DNA from: Hemicentrotus pulcherrimus
Lineage: Eukaryota > Echinodermata > Echinoidea > Camarodonta > Strongylocentrotidae
Reading direction: 5' to 3'
Assembly: GCA_003118195.1 (NCBI GenBank)
Contig: BEXV01001071.1
Span: forward strand, 39,680 to 71,116
DNA length: 31,437 nt
A program made the translations under genes and the position numbers. The notes beneath the pieces were generated by a model. The model was not told the DNA's origin. It searched no databases and was given only the letters and a program-made list of their open reading frames with translations. Positions 9,811-21,959 of this stretch are shown piece by piece (within the stretch, counting starts at the first letter, position 1; each line of letters opens with the position of its first letter).

Positions 9811-12012
9811 AGAAACAAAGTAAATATAGTTATTTATGTCATGGTATGAAATGCTTTAATATGTATCATGGAATGTCTGTTAAAATTGTTGTGTTTACAT
9901 AAAAAACCCTTAGGGTTTGTCCACATATTATGTGATTGTTATCAAATTTGCCAGATAATCTGTACAAAATGAGGATATAATTACATGTCTTGTGAAAAAA
10001 AGATAATTAATAAAAACGTACGCAGTACAATCGAGATTCATTTACAAAATGTATGAATATGTAAAAAAAAAAAAAAGTTATTAAGGCACACTCTTGCATA
10101 ATGAAAATTCCGCTCACCGTCTCTCACTACCACTGCATAATTTGGCATTTAAGAGCTAACTGAACATACATGTATCTAACAGATATCACAAACTAAACTA
10201 GCCTAACAATATTTTCACAACAAAGGGTGTAGAACAAGATAATTTTTTGCATATCTTCTCAAAGGATTAAGAGGGCTACATATGGTATCTTCAAGTGTCA
10301 CAAATAATTATAGTTATATATTGGTATACATTTTGGTATATAACCTATAAAAGCTGTTAACTTATATGAAAGATGCTTTAAAACTTCACATGTATTACAA
10401 AGTCTGAATTTTAAAAAAGAGAGAAACGTGATTCGGCATTCAATGCACGTGATATCAACTATTTGTCATTGTCTAAGAAATAATAAAATCTGTGTAGATT
10501 CTGGAAGGTATTATGTTTTAGCGTTTGTTTGAATATCAAAGAAATATTATGTATGCCTTAGACATTTGCATATACAATTTACCAAACAAATGGACACTCT
10601 AATACTATTCTGCTGTATTCACTATTATTGCAGACTTTCTAATAGTGATAATAAGTTGTTTTTTATTAAACTTCATCCAACAATATTTGTTGATAATTAT
10701 CAAAGTTTTGTTTAATCATGTTATTTGAAATTTATTCAAAAAATGTTTAATGCAAACAGACATACTGTAGGGAGTAAAGAAAATTCAAGTATTGTTGAGG
10801 TAAAGAGGTATTCAAGTCACAATCAAAAGCATTTTTTAAACCACAACTCTCGCAAAAGCAGAATTGGCTATTCACATTACTTCTTGATTGTGGGACACAG
10901 TTTGGGTACATTAGACCAAACTATGTATGAAATCTGCAAACAAGAGATTTACAAATCCGGGAGGCGGAAAATAAACAATAAGTCAAAATCATGTATTTTT
11001 CTAATCGTAGTTGTTCAAGGGTAAATCCATTTAAAACATCTCCTGAAAAAAATTCTGAAAAACTTCATGGGCTCTGTCTTACCATTTGAAATTGATTAAC
11101 AATTTGATGCACGAATTTCATCGAGAAAATAAATTTAAAAACTGTTATTTCAATCACCCATTTCAAACAAAACATATTTCTAAAGATCGGATTTCATTCC
11201 TTTTAATATCGAAATGGACATCGGACATCAACTTTTTTAAACATATTTTAACTGCTACTTGTATATGATGTATGACGAAATTCGAATATAATTCAGTTTT
11301 GATCATTTTTAATAACATCATAAAGGATCATAGTGCAAATCATAAATTCATACAAAGTTTCCTCATTTGTAAAGGGCCATATATCAGGGAGATAATCTGA
11401 GTGTCAACCTCAATTTCGTTCTTGTAGATAACCAAAAGAAATCAGGTATTCAAACAGGATTTTAAAGAAGTATTAACTTTTAAATCAGCTCTCGTCTATT
11501 AGTCACCGGTTGTTGTATCAACGTTTATAAGCAGGCCTACTCAGTTACCCAACCTGAGTGAACTTTTACGTTCTAAGGTCAGGACTATGATATCTGACCT
11601 TTGTCGAGTGATGTAAAATCTCAAGTGCAAGCTTAAATTGGGGATTAAATCTTTTCTTCCTATTACAAACAGAAAATGAAATGAAATGTTTCACCTTGAG
11701 GTTTTGATCGGCTCAACTAAAACGTCAAAGCGGCGGTGTTTCTTTTTCCCTTTTCCTCTCCATTTATGAAACTTTAGAGGCGATAATCCCTAACATAAAT
11801 ACTTATGGGTTGTTACCTATAACGAATTATTATACGGGGCTTGTGGGTGAGATTTTCTCCCCGCTTAATACACACACAGTTGCATGTATCGCTTACTTTG
11901 TGTGTAGCGGTGAGGAATAAAGAAAAAGAAATGTAAACTTGAAGTTATTTGAGAAGGATAATCCCGAATTCCATTGCAAGAACAGGCTTTCCTATTATAC
12001 TGTCAAGGCTGA
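9811..12012. other. AT-rich non-coding DNA downstream of foxB
   Basis: No gene recognised. Small structures are a perfect hairpin AAACCC-TTA-GGGTTT (9904-9918), a poly(A) run near 10062-10075 and an inverted pair AAGGTCAG/CTGACCTT (11575-11601). Two lysine-rich open frames (10725-11024, 11086-11268) are composition effects of AT-rich DNA. Confidence 0.6.
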
Positions 12013-12035
12013 TTTTTTTTTTTTTTTTTTTTTTT
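12013..12035. repeat. poly(T) tract of 23
   Basis: An uninterrupted run of 23 T. It could be a simple homopolymer or the reversed poly(A) tail of a retroposed copy lying to its right on the minus strand. I found no recognisable retroelement body or flanking duplication. Confidence 0.9.
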
Positions 12036-13006
12036 GTCTTTCTTGAATAATACTTCAAAGCACACCTGGTTTAATATTAAACCATTTTAGAATTTTAAAC
12101 GTCCGAATTTGGGTTCTAAAGGATTATTCTTAGGTATTAATAAAGATTGAAAAAAAGGCATTATCTCAAATTCTAAAGTACATTGTACTAAAAGGAACAC
12201 GCTCACTCTTTTCTCCCAAATGGTATTTACCATGCGATTGCTTGTCAACTTTTATTGAAAACCCTTTGGTTTAATTTTCAAGAAGAATATGTAATATCTC
12301 TATAGAATATAGGTATTTATAGCTTCCAAAGACATTAGTGAACTGAATATCAAATTCATATGCCCTTGTTTATTCAACGGTTGATGTCTTGGACAAGTAT
12401 GTATATTACCGTTATTGTAGTTTAACACAATGATTTCAAACATTATTCCTGTGTATAATTGATGTTTAAATTGTCATGAAAATCTAAATCTATCAAAATT
12501 GAAAAATAAATATCTGAAAGACATAAATATTTTGAATTATTTGAATCATTTGACTGTTTTGTCGACCACGGGATCACAAGGGATTTTTGTTGTTGTGAAA
12601 TGCCCTGAAATGAAATGTATAGACTACAACAATAGACTACATTTTAGTTCCAGGTGCATGAGTCAAACGGACTACTGAAGTTTTAATATCACATAAGATA
12701 GGGAGAAACAAATTAAATGTAAAGCAATATAGTTTAGCTTTCAAACCCATCAGTTCCCCCTTATAACACTCAACAAAGAACTGTTAGGCACAATAGATCT
12801 ATATACTTTTTTTAATGATAAATACATTTAATGCAATTAAACCCAGTATACGCCAAAAGCACCCAGTTAAAAAAAAAACATCTAAATTTCATGTACAAGT
12901 ACGATGTCAATTTTGTACATTTCTAATTTCTGTTATTCAGTAATTATGGCAGTTGTATTGTATTCAGGCCATCAATCTCATTGACATCGGACGCTTCCCC
13001 TTGACA
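12036..13006. other. AT-rich non-coding DNA, nothing recognised
   Basis: Unique AT-rich sequence right of the poly(T) tract. No retroelement body, exon or inverted repeat of note was seen. Confidence 0.55.
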
Positions 13007-13104
13007 GACACGCACATATAAACACACGCACATACACACACACACACTATCATCGCCCACACTTTTTCTACTCACCGTCCATTTTCCACACACGTACACA
13101 CACG
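13007..13104. repeat. CA-rich microsatellites
   Basis: (AC)n runs at about 13034-13048 and 13087-13104, separated by a short unique stretch, with further CACA units from 13007. They sit immediately left of a GC-richer island. Confidence 0.75.
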
Positions 13105-13330
13105 CCAGTCATAGCGGAGATCTAATTGAAATCGCAGTTTATCATCCCAATGATCATCATCATCATTGCTTCGCTTTGATTGGAAGATAATGGAGATGTG
13201 ATGAGCAAGCTCTGGCCTCGCTCCGAGACGCATGGCTAGGCTGTGAGGGCCCGTGGTTGACGAGCAGGAGAAAAGTGATACTCGATCGTTTGTTTCCCGG
13301 ATATCTGTCCGGCCAGAGTCCATCTGTCAC
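13105..13330. promoter_or_regulatory. GC-richer island, candidate regulatory element
   Basis: About 225 bases of markedly less AT-rich DNA between CA microsatellites and AT-rich sequence. It contains TCTAATTGAAATC (homeobox core), CTTTGATTGG, GATAATGG and TTGTTTCCCGG (forkhead-like). A minus-strand open frame overlaps it without any recognisable domain. It lies about 4 kb downstream of foxB. Enhancer function is inference. Confidence 0.3.
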
Positions 13331-14236
13331 ATTTAAGCATGTTTAGGAAATCATCTCGTCTGGTCCTCGTTTATTGTTTAATATGGAGGTTATATCATTA
13401 TCACGGAAAAATGGGTAGAAGAAAATGTGTTTTTTTCTTCACGTAAGCTGAGCGTGAATCCAATACGTACATTTGAATTGAGTGACATTAACAAACGTAA
13501 ACATAGTAAGATAGGATTAGGATTATTTTTGCATTTTAAAAAGAGTTTTCCATATTCTGTCTGAAAGTGAAACTCTCCTTTCTACTGTAAAGTTCAGGAG
13601 CGAATGAAAATGTACACTACCCAGTGAGCCACTTTGGCTATACATAAAACAGGAATCCAGCAGATAAAACAAACATTAAAAGGCATTATATATGCAACAT
13701 CATTGTTGAAATACAGCTCACAAAGTAGCAGTAAGTAATACAGAAGCACATATTCCATCAACACGATCTCAACTTTTTTTTCGAAAAATCAAGTCAAGGA
13801 CAATATCAATACGTCATTAATTACCCCTTAGCAATCACGTTCACATTACGTAATACGTTATTGTCACGTCCACACATTTCAAAAGGTGACGTAAAAGCTA
13901 TTGATTGAAATTATTTTCGGTTGATTTTTCAAAAGTAGTTGGTATCGTGTTTATATTAAAATATAAATATACAGCAGACAGTATATAGAGAGTTACGGTA
14001 ACGAATGCAGAACTAAAATACATGTACTTGTAGTTGTATTTGATTGTTCAGAAAAAAGGCTTGGAATATGAATATGAGATATTTTTATGTGGATCTGGTG
14101 GTGATGATGAAAGCAGTAGTAGTGACAAGATTCTGGTGACAGTATTGGTATCACTTATATTTATTTGATGGGTTCTTAACGTGAAACATGAAAAGATAAA
14201 CAAGTCACAGAAAGCTTGTGACGAATAAGATAATGC
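13331..14236. other. non-coding DNA, nothing recognised
   Basis: Unique AT-rich sequence leading into the GAT array, with no exon or element identified. Confidence 0.55.
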
Positions 14237-14664
14237 TGCTGATGATGACGAGGAACATGATGTGATAATGATACTAGTGATGATAATATTGATGATGATG
14301 ATGATAATGATGATAATGATGATGACGATTTTGATGCCAGGGGTGGCTATTACTATAGTTTTGTTGGTGGTAATGGTGATGGCGATAGAACAAATTAAAA
14401 ATGATGGATACGATGATAAAGATTATAATGATGATTACGATACTAAAAAGGATAATGATGATTAAGATTATAATGATTAAGATGATGAAACAAATGATGG
14501 TGTTGATGGTGATGAGGATGATGATATTGATATTAAAGATAATGATGATGATGTTGATGATAATGGTGATGATAATGATGATGTTGATGAAAATTGTGAT
14601 GATAATGATGATGATGATGATGAGGCTGATGGTGGTGATGATGACGTTGATGATGACGATGATG
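14237..14664. repeat. 430-bp imperfect GAT/GATAAT array
   Basis: The stretch consists of GATGAT, GATAAT and GACGAT triplet units with frequent single-base variants, so that all three + frames are long runs of Met/Ile/Asp-type residues. The open frames here are repeat artefacts. The degeneracy suggests an old array. Flanking DNA is ordinary AT-rich sequence. Confidence 0.9.
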
Positions 14665-15544
14665 AAGGAAGTCATTAATCACAGTGCAGGTGAAAATATA
14701 ACGATCGTTGTAACAGCAAGAATTATGATGGAGAATTTGTACCGTTCACTGTTGTGTTATAATAATGCTGTTTGCTGGCATTTTAGATTACAAAAATAAT
14801 GTTCTCCAACATATTTTCTCATAAATCTTTCTATTAATTTTGACGGTGGCATAGAAATGTTAGACTAGAAGGGTAACCTCCAGAATACAAATTCCCCCTT
14901 AAAATCTTTCCACAAAGATTATTCAGGGCGTCAATAGTTTTACAAACTGAGGCTTCTTTATAAGGTTAAATTCTCTTATCAATGTACAGGTGGATTATTA
15001 TTTAACAAAATGTGATTTAACATTCTGTCTAAACTAATTAAATGTATTGCAGCACTGGTTTGAAGTTACATGAACACTGATTGTAGATTATTCATAGGCC
15101 TAACGTTGATTAAAACACGTATGGATATAATTTCCATACATTTCAACAAATTTTTTTCGGTGAATTCGGCGTCAATATTAGATACATTGTTAACAGTTCA
15201 TGCTCTATTTTCTTGCTTCATTAATAATTATATGATCAAATTTGAAAATGTCCTTAAAGAGCGGCATTGAATTTTAATAGTATACATTAACTTTCTTTCA
15301 AACCTCCTACACATATTAGTAAAAGCACCTATTTGAATATTTTCCATGCTAAGTAATGATGTCTACGAGTAGAAGCAACAAGGAATGATACAAAAAAGCT
15401 TACTACCTCTTTGTGCCTCCTTTTCTTGTTTTCTTTTTTTACTTGTAGAATTTAACTTTCAAGAATAGGAAAAAGAAGTAATGGGAGCGAAAATACTGGC
15501 ATCCGCATCAGTAGTGGTAGTAGTTGCAGTTGTTGAGTGGTAGT
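14665..15544. other. non-coding DNA, nothing recognised
   Basis: AT-rich spacer between the GAT array and the purine tract. The only notable item is one TAGGCCTA palindrome at 15095-15102. Confidence 0.55.
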
Positions 15545-15720
15545 GGGAGGAGGAGGAGGAGGATTAGTAGTAGGAGAAGTAGAACAAAAAAGAAGAATGG
15601 GAACAAGAAGAAGAGACAGATGAAGAGGACGATGACGAAGAAGAAGAAGGAAAAGAAGAAGGAGAAGGAGACGAAGAAGAAAAAGAAGAAGATAACAGAA
15701 AAAAAAGTTGGGAGAAGCAA
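15545..15720. repeat. GGA/GAA purine tract
   Basis: About 175 bases of almost pure purine on the + strand, changing from GGA units to GAAGAA units. The lysine/arginine-rich frame on + and phenylalanine/serine-rich frames on - are low-complexity artefacts. Confidence 0.88.
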
Positions 15721-17199
15721 TAAAAGATATTGAGAGGAAATGGATAATACAAGTCAGAGCTTTCTTGGATACATAAATGACAATATTTACGTGTGGACAA
15801 CAATTTCGCAATACAACAGTGACATGAAATACATGCAAAACATACGGGACAGGCGGGATTATAATGGGTAGCCAAGAGAAATTTGTCAGAGTTGTAAAAG
15901 TGAGGTTTTAAAAAAAAACGTGAAAGAATATTTTTCATCTCCCTGAATGGATATTGATGAATTTATGTAAAAATCGGCATATTCATTGTTTTTTCGTTTG
16001 ATAAATATCATGAGCAAGGATTTATATGACAAAAAGTATTTTTTGTGCATTTCTCTCACAAAAGATAAATATCACCAAGACAGTGTCGTATTGGTTTCTT
16101 TTTATTTTCAATTAAATTTTCGATTACAACCCTAAATCAAACAAATATGCATCCCATTTAGAAAATCTTTTGTCTTTCGCACTTTTTTTTTCGTTTTCAT
16201 TTTCCTGTTGTTGTTTTTTTTTATACTTATTAGTCACAAGCACTTGAAATGATGTAGGCCTAGACTTAATTCCTTCAAAGGCCATGTAAATTTCAGACTT
16301 TCCTTCATTCAAACAAAAAAAGACTATTATCAATTTATTCACTCCTCATCCTTATTTCTTTTCCAATTCAGTATGAAATAAAAGAGTACACAAACACTTT
16401 TGTGATGATGTCAAAAACGGATAGGTAGCTTTTAAGAATGAACATATTTTGACCACGTCTTTTAAATCAGATACAAATTTAGCGATGTTTTCAAATGTCA
16501 GCGCAGGTGCATACACAAATATAGCTTCTTCTTTTTTTTCCTTTCTGTTTATATCTACCTTTTAGAACGGCCCACACACAAATCTATAAATCAACAACAA
16601 TTATGAGGTGATAAATATCTCCGCCTTATTTGTCAAGCAAAGTTCAACCTATGTCACTAAAGTGTGTAATAACCATTCCTTGTTGGAGAAATCACCGCAA
16701 AGTCTGATTGTTGTGGGTTTTTAGGAGGAGAAAAGGCCACAAATTTTCGCTACGAGCATTTAGGCCAATTATTATGAACGGTAACAAAACCCAGCGCCAG
16801 GGGACAACTAGGGTAAAAATTGAATACAAACTTGAGTCAATTTTACATCAACAGAGTTCCCTACATTTTGTGGCTAAATTTAATGAAGATAACGCGGAAA
16901 CCAACAAGTGACATTCACAACTAATCCAATTATTCGCTTGCCTTCACATTTTGAAGAGCTTCTGCTATCTTAGATGAAATTAAGAGTCACGACAATATTT
17001 CATTGAAAATTTTAACAAAAAGCTTGTAAAGAAATGAACATGATATAATATACGAAGTACCTGGGTTGACCGATAGAGAAATAATGAATCTGGGAAACAA
17101 ATTCAGCTGGAAATGGATTTGCATGTGAATAAGTTCGTGTTTGTGCTTTGCCAGCGGAGCGTGTAAAACGCAGTGCCATGAATAGAAGTCTCTAACCAT
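15721..17199. other. non-coding DNA; possible motif cluster near 16560-16700
   Basis: Mostly AT-rich. A TAGGCCTA palindrome lies at 16255-16262. Around 16560-16700 the sequence is slightly GC-richer with CAAAGTTCA (HNF4-like half-site context) and CATTCC (TEAD core), which is weak evidence for regulation. No gene recognised. Confidence 0.45.
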
Positions 17200-17710
17200 T
17201 TCTCCGCGGTTTATGCAGCGCAGACGGCTGGAAAGGGCGGCGAGCTACGTTGGGAAAAGCCCTCGTCGCTAGACTGCTTGGCGCCTAAACTCCTTTGTAA
17301 ATTGCCGCCGGGCCAGACTCTGTATTGCTAGCGGGAAGTTCCCCGATAGCGAAAGCTCGTCAGCGCGCGTGTGTGTGTAAGCTTCGCAGCATTTATATAC
17401 AAAGCACGCGTGCATCTATACACAATAATACACGGCTGTAGCTGAATCTAAAAATCAATGCTTTGGAATCGGTACCAATCTGTGAAAATCACTTTTCTCG
17501 CTCCCTTCCTAAAAATCAATGGCAATCGATAACGATAATCGCCACAGCCGCACATTTTGCGATTTATATTCGCGCCATTTATGCCAACCATCAGAGTTTG
17601 ATACCGTAGTTGTTCTTTTAAATATTGCATTCAATCTCCTGCAGGTTTTGTCCCATTTTATGAAAAGGGTCGATATGCCTTTGTCCGCGAAGTATTTATT
17701 GTTCAACAAT
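17200..17710. promoter_or_regulatory. GC-rich island plus duplicated ATCAAT sites, candidate regulatory element
   Basis: The left half (17200-17370) is the most GC-rich unique stretch downstream of foxB until 23.2 kb. It is followed by a TATATACAAA (about 17394) and then by two exact copies of CTAAAAATCAATG at 17448-17460 and 17509-17521, with CAATCGATAACG just after (17523-17534). ATCAAT/ATCGAT in an A-rich context is the Onecut/Cut type of homeodomain site. No coding frame is recognisable. The island could be an enhancer or the promoter of an unannotated non-coding transcript. Confidence 0.4.
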
Positions 17711-17917
17711 TAATTTCGCATGACACCCATAGCTGGTCAAAGCCTCCTGCACTTTTGGTGCACCCATAATTCTCACAGTACGAACCACGATTAATGCTGC
17801 AACGTTCTCTAACATTCCGTTTTGAAAAGCTGAGTACCCCACTCCCTCATACGCACACACGCGCCCACCCACCAAAAAAGAGCGATTATCAAAAAGAAGG
17901 GTCACACATTAACTTTG

Positions 17918-17936
17918 AGAGACGTTAAACGTCTCT
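17918..17936. other. perfect 19-bp inverted repeat
   Basis: AGAGACGTT-A-AACGTCTCT is perfectly self-complementary around a single central base. It is too short a loop for a classical RNA hairpin and would suit a dimeric DNA-binding site or a small cruciform. No known element was recognised. Confidence 0.6.
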
Positions 17937-20917
17937 GACGGTGCAAAGTTTCTATATGATTGATGGGAAAATTGTAGCATTCTTCGAAAAGAAAAACCAT
18001 TACAAAAGACAACCTGACCTTTACTATGTTCTTGGTCAGAATGTGGTGACCTTACTGCCAAAGGAATAAAGAAACTATTTTATTCAGCAGAAAAGAAAGA
18101 ATGTTATTCATAATTTCACGATTTTGGACGGGACAAAACAAATTATTCATGGTGATTATTTAGGGGCAGTTTTGATAAAGTTCAACGTCGATTGTGTTTA
18201 TTAAGAAGTTCGAAATAGGTTAAGAGTGGCCATAACGTTTACAACACCATAACATTTACGATAATGTAGTTTGTTTATATTTACAAGCACAGGTAAAACG
18301 AACTATAAGATAACTTGTAGTGAACCTACATTTGGCTCATAAAATGGTTTTCATGATAGCCAACGAGAAAATAAAACAACATGCAATCATGAATGATTCA
18401 AAAGCATTAATTGTTTAATGTGAAAATGAAATCAAACCATTTTTTGAAACTCAGGTGTACAGAATGATTAATGTCACTGAATGCAGGATGAAGGTTTATT
18501 TATCCCGAGGAAACAGGAGGGCCAAATTTATTCACCTGTATCTTAACTTTCATGACTTTTATGGCAAACACACGCAGAAATGTATTCTATAGAAACCTTG
18601 AAATGGAGCTGAAAATTACGAATGAACCCCCTATAAAAAACTACTTAAATCAGAACAAACTTACCACATGCAGGTTATCAAAATACTACAAAATATATTC
18701 ATAATACCCCATGAATATGTTAACCTGCCTCACAATCGAGAGGAAAAAGAAGGACATTAGCATATCTATGAAATATGTGTTCGTAAATGTTTCAACAATT
18801 TATTTTGGACGGATTTTCTTTGTTAGTCAGGAAGTTTATTTTCTTCTAAAAGCTCGAGTTTTTATAGATACAATCAAAGATGCTAATGTTTGACACAAAG
18901 TTTCAATTTATACCTAGAATTAAAATGATGTATTCCTTAAAATGCATTACTTTTATCGTACTGCACATGTAGGTATATTAATCTGTGTCAACTCAACGTC
19001 TGTAAGAATACAAAAATATTTTTAAAAATCAGTTTTGTATCTCCCGACCTGTAGAATCAACGTAAAGATCATTTGAATAATAGTATTTTAATCCAAAAAA
19101 AATCACTGGCTTATGTTTTCTTTTCTTTTTTATGTTTTCTCTTTAAAAGAGTTTTGTTTATGAAATTAAAAGAGCAATTACTTTGAAATGAAAATCGGGG
19201 TTAAATTCTGAGGAATTCACTTAATGACGTTTTTAACTTTATAACTTGAATCATTAATGGTAAAACAAAGAAAGACAGAAGAAAATCGAGGGAAATGGAT
19301 AAGGAATAATAGAAGAAATATGAATGAAATAAAAATACAAAAAGTGGAGGTAGGTAAAAGGCATAAGAAGGAGAATGAAAAGAGGGGGGCAAGAGAGAAC
19401 GAAGAAAAAACGATGTAAAAGAAAAGGTATAAAGTATTTTTTTAAAACGCGAAAAAAAATTAATGAGAACACCAAGGAGGAGATATTTTAAAAAAGTAGG
19501 GAACACCTATTAACATCAATGAAAGGGCCATGATAATTCGACTAATGTTTTCTTTTGGAGACAAATTATAAGTTTTTTTAACGAAACATTACCACGCGAT
19601 TATTATTATCCAAATGAGAATTATCATGAGAAGGAAGACCAATGACCGTTGTCTATTAAAAATATATACATGTACCACCACCACCAAAGCGGAAGATTAC
19701 ATCACAGCATACACTGCATCTCCTCTAGGGATACCTAGGTTAAATAGATGATGGGGGTAGAGAGATGTTCTTTTGAAATTCTCCCAGTTTGCTGACGGGA
19801 CTTGGGCGACAATCATCGCTCTATTGCTGGTCTCCTGAGCAAAGAGACCCCGTCGAACTTTGACATCTCGTCGCGAAAATGAGCAATTTGGAGGTAGATT
19901 TTGAAAGTTTCATCTCGTCTGCATCGCCCCCTCATGACATTGTCCACCATTTTAGTCATTATAAAACTCTTTCTCCTGTTCATGTCCCTGGAAAAAAAAA
20001 TTGTGGAGATGGTGAATTCAGATATTCCATGTTATTCTTATGATCAGCCAGCGAACGAAATAGTTTACATCAAGCTATTTGGTATCACTTCACAAATTTC
20101 TTGCAATGAGCTTAATACCTTCAAATAATAAGCTTTAAGAATGTTTGCCATGAATTGTTTATAGATCCGAATGTTCTGATTTACTCAGAGTAAAGGAAAC
20201 ACTAAATTGTCATTTTTCTCTCAATCAAGTTTGAGAAAAATTGTAAAAGGCTTGTACTATATGTGCACTCTTGCCTTTGGGAAATCTAAATGCAACCATC
20301 ATCCGTTTTTATTAATCTTAATCAGATGAAAATTGCTCGATCTGGTTTGTAACGTAACCATGAATGTGTATCAGAATGCCAGCATTTTCAACGACTTTCT
20401 CCTCTCCACATTGCAATAATATGTACTTTGTATTGATTTGAATGCAAAGGTGTGATTTTGTGGGTGGCAATATATTGATTAATAGAGTGTTATTATAAGA
20501 CTTTTCGAGGCAGTTTATGATAGACGTTGAGATTGAAAATACGACTCATATTCATCTACGTATACTTGATAAATGTTGTATCCTGGGAAGCATAAACATG
20601 ATAGGACAATGGAATGAAACATATACATATTTATATACGGACATTTTAATGTTTGTCAGACGGTAAAGATGCTTATATTGATTTGTTTAAAATTGAAATT
20701 CACATTTATTCCATTCTCATTGACCGTATGGTAAACCGCCTCGCCAATAAACCAGTACAGTAAATAAATTGAAAATGCTAAAGAAGGTGAAGACCCAGAA
20801 AGCAAATTCTTGTGTTGGGAATGCCCAATAAGGACATAACTATTGCCTTTCAAACATATTATTGCTCACATCGATTTCATAACATTTTGACAAAATCAAT
20901 TGAATAAATCTTTATTG
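17937..20917. other. non-coding DNA; minor structures only
   Basis: Mostly AT-rich. A purine-rich patch (19263-19420) and a less AT-rich patch at 19690-19890 with a short hairpin GGTCTC/GAGACC (19829-19849) are visible. No exon, mobile element or RNA gene was recognised. Confidence 0.55.
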
Positions 20918-21146
20918 GCATCATCACCAACGATAATATCATCGTCACCATCATCGTCACCATCATCGTCACCATTGCCACCATCGTCGTAGTCGTTAAA
21001 TTCATTATCATCACCCTCAATGCGAACATCACTTTTATCATTAACATCTGGATGACATCATCATCATCATCATCATCATCATCACTATTATCATCTTTAT
21101 CGAAAAGTTACATTGCCATCGTCATCATCTTGGTTAATATCAACAA

Positions 21147-21184
<38 letters not shown>

Positions 21185-21185
21185 C
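20918..21185. repeat. ATC/ACC trinucleotide array
   Basis: Imperfect (ATC)n with CACCATCGT variants, plus two purer runs at about 21057-21083 and 21146-21184. It is the reverse-complement orientation of the 14.2-kb GAT array. No protein is implied. Confidence 0.88.
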
Positions 21186-21959
21186 ACCCACTTCCATCAC
21201 AACCACCCTCTTCCGCTTGTCATGGTTTACTCACTGCTATATCTGTGACAAATAAATTCTACGATAATTTTGCTTTTAATAGATAACCTTCCTACAAAGT
21301 TTTCTTTATGTTTGAAAAAAATACCTATATAACAACTGGAATTTCGCGGAGGAAAAAAAATCATTCTTCACCTGTATGGTACATCTCAAACAAGAGTCAA
21401 GGTGAAGAAAGTGACGTTTTATGACCAAATCTGATTGGAATGCTTAATCCCGTACAGGTAAGCAAAACTAGTTGAATTGTTGTAATGAAGAGCTCCTCTC
21501 TATACCTATTCGTTATGTTATTCCAAATAAACAGCCGCCCGAGTAGACGTCGAATTACAAACGGGCCGTAACAAACAAGTTCTTCGAACATTGCCACATT
21601 CTTTGCCCCATATTGAACCTGCCCTAATGCAATGTGTCAAGATTAATTTGCTACACGGGAGCCTAACATGAGAAAGCGATAGGCAAATGACGAGAGAAAA
21701 AGAGTTTTAAAAAAGAACTTGGGTAGAATAGCTACCGGGGTGACAAAATGATACACGAAGACATAACCAAAAATGAGTACTCGGCTGGGGCAAAGAACCA
21801 ACAGAAGAAAAAAAATTGACAAGCGTCGAGAAAATTGAATCAGGGGCTGACAAATTACAAAATAATCATTCGCTGCAAAAAGGCAAATTATGTTTTGAAA
21901 CAGAAACATATTTTCGTAGCGATATTGGACGGAGGGGGTGATTTAATTTGAAACATTAC
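21186..21959. other. non-coding DNA with a few regulatory-type motifs
   Basis: Contains CTGATTGG (reversed CCAAT box, 21431-21438) followed by TAATCC (21445-21450), the bicoid/Otx-type homeodomain core, and then a donor-like CAGGTAAGC (21456-21464). No exon upstream of that donor could be defined. No gene called. Confidence 0.4.

Noticed and set aside
10725..11268. Two + strand frames of 99 and 60 codons
   Set aside because: They are Lys/Asn/Ile-rich as expected of random AT-rich DNA, and no domain was recognised.
13072..13323. 83-codon minus-strand frame
   Set aside because: It has no recognisable domain and includes repeat-derived Asp runs; regulatory DNA is a better explanation for the composition.
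14262..14799. Met/Ile/Asp-rich frames on both strands
   Set aside because: They are produced by the GAT array, which is open in all frames.
15452..15938. Lys/Arg-rich and Phe/Ser/Leu-rich frames
   Set aside because: They are translations of a purine tract, not proteins.
19829..19849. Hairpin GGTCTC/GAGACC
   Set aside because: Six-base arms are common by chance in a window of this size.
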